DNA of 10,954 bases from Caldilinea sp. (GTDB lineage Bacteria > Chloroflexota > Anaerolineae > Caldilineales > Caldilineaceae): positions 1 to 10,954 of the forward strand of contig JAPLGY010000544.1 of NCBI GenBank assembly GCA_026389955.1, read 5' to 3'. The translations under genes and the position numbers were made by a program. Each line of letters starts with the position of its first letter. The first letter of the stretch is position 1. Below are positions 6,881 to 10,954 of this stretch, one piece after another. The notes beneath the pieces were generated by a model, which made no database searches, was not told where the DNA came from, and saw only the letters and a program-made list of their open reading frames with translations.

Positions 6881-7915
6881 TCACAGCAGGCCTGCTGTCT
6901 CGTCCAACCCCAAAGCGATGTTCATGCACTGAACTGCCTGGCCGCTGGCGCCTTTGATCAAGTTGTCTTCGGTCACGACCAGGATCAGGTCGCGGCAGTC
7001 AGGGCGGTCAGGCAGCTCGGGGGTGATGCTGATGGCCACTCGGTTGGAATAGACCGTATGGCGCAGCGATGCCTGCTGACCGGCCGGAAGCAGATGAATG
7101 AAGGGCTCGCCGGCGTAGTGCTCGGTGTACCGCTGGCGCACCTGGGGTTCGGTCACGCCGGCGGGAACCCGCACATAGATCGTGCTCAAGATGCCTCGGT
7201 TGGCCGGCAGCAGATGGGGGGAGAAGGTAAACTGGCAGGGCTGGCCCGGCGGCAGCACCGGGTTGAGCACCAGCTCCATCTCGGCGATGTGGCGGTGGCG
7301 GTAGCCGACGTTGTAGGGGGTCAGGTTCTCGTGGCTCTCGACGAACAGATAGGGAAGCTTGGCGGTGCGCCCGGCCCCGCTGACCCCGCTCTTGCTGTCG
7401 ACGATGACCCGATCGCCCAGCCAACCCGCCTTGGCCAGCGGATAGAGTCCCAAATTGACCGTGGTCGGGTAACAGCCCGGCACGGCGATCAGCCGGGCGC
7501 CGCGCAGCCGGGCGCGGTTGACCTCGCACAGCCCGTACACGAAATGAGGGAGCAGATCGGCGGCGGTGTGTTCCAGACCATACCAGCGGCGATAGTCGTC
7601 GACATGGTCGAGCCGAAAATCGGCGCTCAGGTCGATCACACAGCGTCCAGCCTCGGCAAAACGGCGTGCCGCCTCGATCGAGTGGCCGTGCGGCAGACAC
7701 AAAAAGACGACGTCCACTTCCCCAGCACGGGCATAGGCCTCGTCCAGCGCGATCAATGGGTAATCCCATGGCACCGCATGGACGTCGCAGAGCCGTTTGC
7801 CAGCACTGCTGGCGCTGGTAATCCAGCCCAACCGCGTCTGTGGGTGGCGATGCAGCAGCTGCACCAGTTCAATCCCGGTATACCCGGTCGCACCAGCAAT
7901 TCCAACGACAATCAT
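6881..7915 (-). CDS. argC: N-acetyl-gamma-glutamyl-phosphate reductase
   Basis: ArgC reduces N-acetylglutamyl phosphate to the semialdehyde with NADPH. The 344-residue product begins with the nucleotide-binding strand and loop VVGIAGATGYTGIELVQLL (3-21). The catalytic cysteine is C148 in AVPGCYPTTVNLGLYPL, and the histidine-containing segment is GYRHRHIAEME (204-214). DLSADFRL (95-102), KSGVSGAGR (175-183) and the ending ITPELPD...NLIKGASGQAVQ are all typical. It is first in the operon, behind a leader of about 200 nt. The ATG at 7915 is preceded by AGGAGGG at 11-nt spacing. A GTG at 7936 is in frame but would bury this ribosome-binding site inside the gene. The length agrees with the family (about 340-350). 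Confidence 0.95.
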   Translation of the reverse strand: MIVVGIAGATGYTGIELVQLLHRHPQTRLGWITSASSAGKRLCDVHAVPWDYPLIALDEAYARAGEVDVVFLCLPHGHSIEAARRFAEAGRCVIDLSADFRLDHVDDYRRWYGLEHTAADLLPHFVYGLCEVNRARLRGARLIAVPGCYPTTVNLGLYPLAKAGWLGDRVIVDSKSGVSGAGRTAKLPYLFVESHENLTPYNVGYRHRHIAEMELVLNPVLPPGQPCQFTFSPHLLPANRGILSTIYVRVPAGVTEPQVRQRYTEHYAGEPFIHLLPAGQQASLRHTVYSNRVAISITPELPDRPDCRDLILVVTEDNLIKGASGQAVQCMNIALGLDETAGLL

Positions 7916-7961
7916 CTCTGCTTCTACCCTCCTCACACAAGGACAACCGATTCAGGAGAAT

Positions 7962-7987
7962 AAAAAAAGCTCTCCCTCTGGAGAGCT
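7962..7987 (-). terminator. Intrinsic terminator in the argC leader (attenuator candidate)
   Basis: Read on the minus strand, AGCTCTCC and GGAGAGCT form a perfect 8-bp stem around a 4-nt AGAG loop, followed directly by seven T residues. It lies between the operon promoter and argC, about 46 nt before the start codon. It must therefore be bypassed for operon expression, which is the layout of transcription attenuation. Confidence 0.85.
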
Positions 7988-8035
7988 CTGCCGGTACAGT
8001 CCGATCACCCAATCATTCGGCCCGCGCACAAGATT

Positions 8036-8054
8036 CCAGATGAGTCTCATCCAG
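8036..8054 (-). other. Upstream leader hairpin around a 13-bp palindrome
   Basis: The leader contains GATGAG-A-CTCATC (8039-8051), flanked by further G-U and C-G pairs. As RNA it can fold to CUGGAUGA-GAC-UCAUCUGG, an 8-bp stem with a 3-nt loop and two wobble pairs. It sits about 50 nt before the terminator hairpin and could take part in leader folding. It is palindromic DNA as well, so a protein site is an alternative. Confidence 0.45.
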
Positions 8055-8115
8055 GAGACATACGTTCAGACCTGAAGCGGGGCACGCAAATGATCAGTTG
8101 CTTTGGTGAAATCAT
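8047..8115 (-). CDS. Possible 22-codon leader peptide of the arginine operon
   Basis: A short frame runs from an ATG at about the predicted transcription start of the argC promoter to a TGA inside the upstream leader hairpin. Its second half reads VPRFRSERMSPG, with three arginine codons (CGC, AGG, CGT) among the last ten. Position and arginine content recall leader-peptide attenuation. No ribosome-binding site is possible if transcription starts near 8116, so translation would have to be leaderless. The evidence is weak and the frame could be chance. Confidence 0.25.
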   Translation of the reverse strand: MISPKQLIICVPRFRSERMSPG

Positions 8116-8138
8116 ATTGAACAATATACCATATATTG
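8114..8138. promoter_or_regulatory. Operator-like array of three alternating half-sites on the arg promoter
   Basis: Three copies of one half-site alternate in direction: ATATTG (8114-8119), CAATATA (8122-8128) and TATATTG (8132-8138). The last two form a perfect 7-bp inverted repeat with a 3-bp spacer, and the first two a perfect 6-bp inverted repeat with a 2-bp spacer. The array covers the -10 hexamer, the downstream half of the promoter spacer and the predicted start point, so a bound repressor would block polymerase. It does not match the TGAAT-n4-ATTCA ArgR box. The regulator is unknown. Confidence 0.55.
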
Positions 8139-8151
8139 CAGCGCGTGTCAA
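8123..8151 (-). promoter_or_regulatory. Sigma-70-type promoter of the arg operon
   Basis: On the minus strand a perfect -35 TTGACA (8151-8146) is followed after exactly 17 nt by TATATT (8128-8123), five of six bases of the -10 consensus. The predicted start point near 8116 gives a leader of about 200 nt before argC. It is one of the two best promoter matches in the window. Confidence 0.85.
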
Positions 8152-8230
8152 TCTGGCACAGATTTTTTTTCAAGACGTCTGGCAAAAGCCCAGCTGCAGG
8201 GGCATCGACAACCGACAAAGGTGGCAAGGG

Positions 8231-8908
8231 ATGGACAGGACCCACGTAATTTTGGTGCGGCACGGCGAGACAACCGCCAATTTTGAACAGCGCTGGTACG
8301 GCTCCTTGGATGCGCCGCTGACCGAGCGGGGGTGGCAGCAGATCGAGGCAACCGGGGTACGTTTTGGCGCGAGCCAGCGGGAGTGTCCGGTGGATGTGCT
8401 TTACGTGTCGCCGCTGCAGCGGGCCCGCAGCACTGCAGCGACGATCGGGCGCACGACTGGACTCACCCCGATCGTCGAAGAGGGGTTGCGGGAATTTACC
8501 ATTGGGGACTGGGAGGGGCGCACCTACCGGGACCTGATCGACAACGAACAGCTGTGGGAACGGTGGGCGAACGACCCCGACTTCGCCCCTCCCAACGGGG
8601 AATCGCCGACCAGTTTTGCACAGCGGGCAGCCGCCGTCATCCAAGAATTGGCCCAGCGCCATCCGGGCCAGCGGGTGCTGATCGTGGCACACGGTGCCAT
8701 CATCAGCAGCGTGCTGGATCGCTGGGGAACGGAGGGCAAGGGGGACTGGGCCCGGCTGGACCCGCACAACTGTGCGGTCTCCGAGCTGACCTGGGATGGC
8801 CAGAGCTGGAGGGTCGAGCTGCTCAACGACATCAGCCATCTGCCCCCGGAGGCCACTGCTGCTGTGCTTCCTTCGTACGATCCTGAGGCAGAAACCGCTC
8901 GGCTCTGA
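8231..8908 (+). CDS. Histidine phosphatase family protein (phosphoglycerate-mutase-like)
   Basis: The 225-residue product belongs to the branch-1 histidine phosphatases, which pass phosphate through a phosphohistidine. The signature LVRHGETTAN places the nucleophile at H11 with R10. SPLQRARSTA (60-69) gives the second arginine (R64 or R66), E88 in LREFTIGDWEG is the probable proton donor, and H154 in IVAHGAI is the second catalytic histidine. The sequence resembles broad-specificity phosphatases (PhoE/GpmB/CobC types) more than cofactor-dependent glycolytic mutase; the substrate cannot be read from sequence. The start at 8231 is chosen because homology begins at once and AAAGG lies 9 nt upstream. 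An in-frame ATG at 8090 would add 47 unrelated residues and overlap the arg promoter. It is divergent from argC and 6 nt upstream of the transporter gene. I found no convincing promoter for it. Confidence 0.9.
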   Translation: MDRTHVILVRHGETTANFEQRWYGSLDAPLTERGWQQIEATGVRFGASQRECPVDVLYVSPLQRARSTAATIGRTTGLTPIVEEGLREFTIGDWEGRTYRDLIDNEQLWERWANDPDFAPPNGESPTSFAQRAAAVIQELAQRHPGQRVLIVAHGAIISSVLDRWGTEGKGDWARLDPHNCAVSELTWDGQSWRVELLNDISHLPPEATAAVLPSYDPEAETARL

Positions 8909-8914
8909 ACCTGC

Positions 8915-9817
8915 ATGCACGAGCCTGGTCGCCCTCTCCCCTGGTGGTGGTACGTGGTGGCCCTGGCTGCCCACAGCGGCTGGGGGCTGTATCCGGTGCT
9001 GGGGCGGTATCTGCAGACTGTCAGCGGGCTGCCCAGCATGTCTGTGCTGGTGTTGGGGGGAACCCCGCTTTTTCTCTGGCTGCTGGTGGGCATCTTGCCC
9101 CGGCACGGCTGGCGCCTCTACAGCGCCAGAGTGCTCTGGCTCTTCGGGGGCGTCACCGTGCTGCGTTCGATCACCAATCTGCTTGCTCAGCGGTATACGC
9201 TGGCCCTCTATGTGCAGATGATCGGTCTGCTGACGCCCTTTTGGGTGGTATTGATCCACGCTGTTCTCTTTCGCGAGCGGCTGCCGCGCAGCACCTTGCC
9301 AGCCATGCTGCTGTCGACGGCCGGTGCGCTGCTGATGTTCAGCGGCAGCAGCGCACCGGTGCCGGGCCATGACGACTGGCTGGGAATCGGGCTGGCCCTG
9401 GCCAGCAGTTTTTTTTTGGCAGGGTACATGTTGCTGTTGCGACGCACTGCCCAGGTGCAGATTTCGGGGTTGTCGGTGCTGGCCTTTCAGACCGTGCTGG
9501 TTCAGGCCTGTGCGCTGGGGCTGAGCCTGCTCTGGCAGGAGCCATGGGGGCGTTGGCTGCAGCTGGACTGGCAGGGCTGGACTGCCTTTGCTGCCTACAG
9601 TGGGTTGGTCGTGTTGTGGGCCAACAGCTTGCAGATCGCTGCGGTCCGCCGGCTGGGGGCGCCGCTGGTCAGCAGCCTGATGGGCTGGCGGCTGGTTGTC
9701 ACGCTGGTGGCTGGCTGGTGGTTGCTGGGCGAGCAGCTGACCACCGTCTGGCAGGTTGTGGGCATGCTGCTGGTGCTGGCGGCTGTGAGTGGGTATTTGC
9801 GCCGACAGATCCCTTGA
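8915..9817 (+). CDS. EamA/DMT-superfamily membrane transporter
   Basis: The 300-residue protein is almost entirely hydrophobic. It fits the ten-helix drug/metabolite transporter plan, two repeats of five helices, with repeats at about residues 10-145 and 150-297. Typical signs are the first-helix WGLYPVLGRYL segment, a first-repeat end RLPRSTLPAMLLSTAGALLMF after the charged FRERLP turn, and the mirrored second-repeat end WWLLGEQLTTVWQVVGMLLVLAAVSGYL. EamA proteins export or import metabolites, but the substrate is not predictable here. It starts 6 nt after the phosphatase gene, so the two are probably cotranscribed. No clear ribosome-binding site precedes the ATG, consistent with coupled translation. 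A run of nine T at 9409-9417 lies within the gene. Confidence 0.88.
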   Translation: MHEPGRPLPWWWYVVALAAHSGWGLYPVLGRYLQTVSGLPSMSVLVLGGTPLFLWLLVGILPRHGWRLYSARVLWLFGGVTVLRSITNLLAQRYTLALYVQMIGLLTPFWVVLIHAVLFRERLPRSTLPAMLLSTAGALLMFSGSSAPVPGHDDWLGIGLALASSFFLAGYMLLLRRTAQVQISGLSVLAFQTVLVQACALGLSLLWQEPWGRWLQLDWQGWTAFAAYSGLVVLWANSLQIAAVRRLGAPLVSSLMGWRLVVTLVAGWWLLGEQLTTVWQVVGMLLVLAAVSGYLRRQIP

Positions 9818-9855
9818 AATTCAGCTTTTTTTGAGAAATTATCTTAAATAGGGTA

Positions 9856-9884
9856 TTGAATTTGCTGAATAACCCTGCTATAAT
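9856..9884 (+). promoter_or_regulatory. Sigma-70-type promoter upstream of the methyltransferase gene
   Basis: TTGAAT (9856-9861) and a perfect TATAAT (9879-9884) are separated by exactly 17 nt. The hexamers lie in a clearly AT-rich stretch after the transporter gene. The predicted start point is near 9891, which gives a leader of about 138 nt before the proposed GTG start at 10029. Confidence 0.8.
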
Positions 9885-9903
9885 CGCAGGCATGGATGGC
9901 TGG

Positions 9904-9933
9904 AGGAGGAAGAAGGGTGTTCCTCCTTTTTTT
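9904..9933 (+). terminator. Intrinsic terminator between promoter and methyltransferase gene
   Basis: AGGAGGAA and TTCCTCCT form a perfect 8-bp stem around an 8-nt loop (9912-9919), and a run of seven T follows (9927-9933). It can end transcripts from the phosphatase-transporter pair. It also lies just downstream of the 9856-9884 promoter, so it could attenuate the methyltransferase transcript or define an RNA of only about 45 nt. Confidence 0.8.
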
Positions 9934-9962
9934 GTATCGTACTTTTTGCAGGAAACGTTCCG

Positions 9963-9982
9963 GGTGTTTCACGTGAAACACC
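9963..9982. promoter_or_regulatory. parS: parS site (ParB-binding centromere sequence)
   Basis: Bases 9965-9980 read TGTTTCACGTGAAACA, identical to the bacterial chromosomal parS consensus, and flanking bases extend it to a 20-bp perfect palindrome. ParB (Spo0J) dimers load at such sites and spread over neighbouring DNA for chromosome segregation and condensin loading. It is in a non-coding spacer, as many parS sites are. Chromosomal parS sites usually cluster near the replication origin. No parAB genes or DnaA boxes were seen in the window. Confidence 0.88.
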
Positions 9983-10028
9983 TGCTGCTGACAAAGGCCG
10001 TTCTGCGGGGAGAGAAAAGGCGGGTCTG

Positions 10029-10112
10029 GTGGCAGAAGGGGTGACAGAAGCGGTGACAGAAGGGGTGGCAGAAGGGGTGGCAGAAGCGGTGACAGAAGGG
10101 GTGGCAGAAGGG
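10029..10112 (+). repeat. Seven 12-bp tandem repeats, GTGRCAGAAGSG, encoding VAEG/VTEG/VTEA
   Basis: Seven contiguous 12-bp units vary at only two positions (G/A at base 4, G/C at base 11). Read in the methyltransferase frame they give the tetrapeptides VAEG, VTEA, VTEG, VAEG, VAEA, VTEG and VAEG. The unit is a multiple of three, so changes in copy number would keep the frame. The proposed GTG start is the first base triplet of the array. Confidence 0.95.
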
Positions 10113-10954
10113 GTGAAGCCAGAGACGATCCCTGTGATCGACTATGAAGGCAGCCAGTACCGGTCAGACTTCTGGGAGGGGCAGGGGCGCCAGTACGAAG
10201 ATGCGGCGGAGCGGCTGGCGCTCCAGCAGCTGTTGCCCGCCCAAGGGGGACGGATCGCCGAGATCGGGGCTGGCTTTGGCCGGCTTGCCGACCTCTACGG
10301 TGGCTACGACCAGGTTCTCCTCTTCGACTACAGCCGTACGTTGCTGGAGGAAGCTGCGCGCGAGTGGGGAAAGGATCCGCGTTTTGTCTTTGTGGCTGGC
10401 AATCTCTATTCGCTGCCATTGGCCAGCGGCTGCCTGGACTCGCTGGTGATGGTGCGGGTGATGCATCATGTGGCCGACGTGTCGGCGGCGCTGGCCCAGT
10501 TGCGGCGGGTTGTGCACCGTCACGGGGTTGGGGTGCTCGAATATGCCAACAAACGCAACCTCAAAGCGATTTTGCGCTGGATGTTGCGCCGCCAGTCCTG
10601 GTCGCCTTGGCAGCGAGACCCGGTCGAATTTGTCGAACTGAACTTCGATTTTCATCCGGAGTGGATGGGGCAGCAGCTGCGGACAGCTGGGTGGCGGGTG
10701 GATCGCCGCTGCGCTGTCTCGCATTTTCGGCTGCCGCAGCTCAAAGAGCGGGTTGCCCCCGCCAGGCTGGCAGCGTGGGACAGCCAGATCTTTGGCCTGG
10801 GGGGGACCTACCCACTGGCCCCGAGCGTTTTTGTCAAAGTGACGCCTGTGCAGGGTGAGCCACGCGCCCCCATCGGGACAGGAGAGGATGCGCTGGTGCA
10901 GCTGCTGCGCTGCCCCTCCTGTTCGGCAGAGTCGTTTGTGCGTCTGGAAAACGA
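10029..10954 (+). CDS. Class I SAM-dependent methyltransferase with repeat N-terminus, 3' end cut by window
   Basis: At least 308 codons are visible and the gene continues past the right edge. Residues 1-28 come from the 12-bp repeats. The methyltransferase core follows: motif I RIAEIGAGFGRLADLY (75-90), VLLFDYS (96-102) with D100 as the likely ribose contact, NLYSLPLASGCLDSLVMVRVMHHV (125-148), and VGVLEYANK (167-175). LLRCPSCSA (292-300), with C295 and C298, starts what looks like a Trm112-type zinc motif, though its second cysteine pair would be outside. The frame has no upstream ATG; GTG at 10029 is chosen because AAAAGG lies 8 nt upstream, and later GTGs in the repeat are possible. The substrate is unknown; the core resembles the small-molecule UbiE/type-11 group. 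The gene lies after parS and its own promoter. Confidence 0.85.
   Translation, partial: MAEGVTEAVTEGVAEGVAEAVTEGVAEGVKPETIPVIDYEGSQYRSDFWEGQGRQYEDAAERLALQQLLPAQGGRIAEIGAGFGRLADLYGGYDQVLLFDYSRTLLEEAAREWGKDPRFVFVAGNLYSLPLASGCLDSLVMVRVMHHVADVSAALAQLRRVVHRHGVGVLEYANKRNLKAILRWMLRRQSWSPWQRDPVEFVELNFDFHPEWMGQQLRTAGWRVDRRCAVSHFRLPQLKERVAPARLAAWDSQIFGLGGTYPLAPSVFVKVTPVQGEPRAPIGTGEDALVQLLRCPSCSAESFVRLEN

Noticed and set aside
4281..6932. Open frame of 883 codons on the plus strand
   Set aside because: It is antisense to argA, argD and argB, which have clear families. Long antisense frames are common in GC-rich genes, and its translation shows no family motif.
7962..8116. T-box riboswitch in the argC leader
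   Set aside because: GGACTGTACCGGC partly resembles the T-box core, but the TGGN that pairs with the tRNA end is missing (CTGT) and no stem I motifs were recognised.
8105..8151. ArgR (ARG box) operator at the arg promoter
   Set aside because: No TGAAT-n4-ATTCA-like element is present; the symmetry follows ATATTG/CAATAT instead.
8145..8170. Plus-strand terminator before the phosphatase gene
   Set aside because: Only a 5-bp stem with one wobble pair precedes the T run, and the stem sequence is part of the arg -35 region.
9819..9870. ATTCAGC/GCTGAAT inverted repeat after the transporter gene
   Set aside because: The 7-bp arms are separated by 38 nt, too far apart for a terminator, and no direct repeat suggests a mobile-element end.
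9892..10044. 50-codon frame running through terminator and parS
   Set aside because: Its ATG sits at the predicted transcription start, it crosses a terminator, and it encodes the parS palindrome; no family resemblance.

Overview
The window is high-GC bacterial chromosomal DNA with dense coding, short gaps and mostly ATG starts. The gene mix is a short GNAT-type N-acetylglutamate synthase, a CofE-type F420 ligase, a YqeB/EF2563-family protein and a MenC of the N-acylamino-acid racemase type. Together with long runs of small tandem repeats, this fits Chloroflexota (Caldilinea/Anaerolineae-like) best. That placement is an inference from protein character, not a measured match.

Left part (1-3456): the C-terminal end of rsfS reads rightward into the window. 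It converges, 4 nt apart, with a leftward pair, yqeB then cofE, joined by an ATGA overlap. Upstream of yqeB lies a tandem array of 29 complete TTGYCAG heptamers (1868-2076), and beyond it a leftward menC-type enolase-superfamily gene. A divergent spacer (3247-3456) carries candidate promoters for menC and for a rightward gene of a conserved uncharacterised zinc-finger family.

Middle (4185-8230): a compact leftward arginine operon, argC-argB-argD-argA (short GNAT type), covers N-acetylglutamate formation through N-acetylornithine. The deacetylation step (ArgJ or ArgE) is not in the window. Its control region is the richest regulatory stretch here. It has a near-consensus sigma-70 promoter, three alternating ATATTG/CAATAT half-sites over the -10 and start point, a roughly 200-nt leader with an intrinsic terminator just before argC, and a possible 22-codon leader peptide with three Arg codons near its end.

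Right part (8231-10954): a rightward histidine-phosphatase gene and, 6 nt later, a 10-TM EamA/DMT transporter gene. Then comes an AT-rich spacer with a good sigma-70 promoter, an intrinsic terminator only about 15-20 nt past the predicted start point, and a 16-bp sequence identical to the ParB-binding parS consensus (TGTTTCACGTGAAACA) inside a 20-bp perfect palindrome. Finally a SAM-dependent methyltransferase gene runs off the right edge. Its proposed N-terminus is encoded by seven 12-bp repeats, and the visible part ends at the start of a CPxC zinc-binding motif.

Most of the window is housekeeping and biosynthesis. I do not see a complete new defence or mobile system. The points most worth following are the parS site, the argC control region, the heptamer array, the cysteine-rich insertion in ArgD and the overlapping yqeB-cofE pair.
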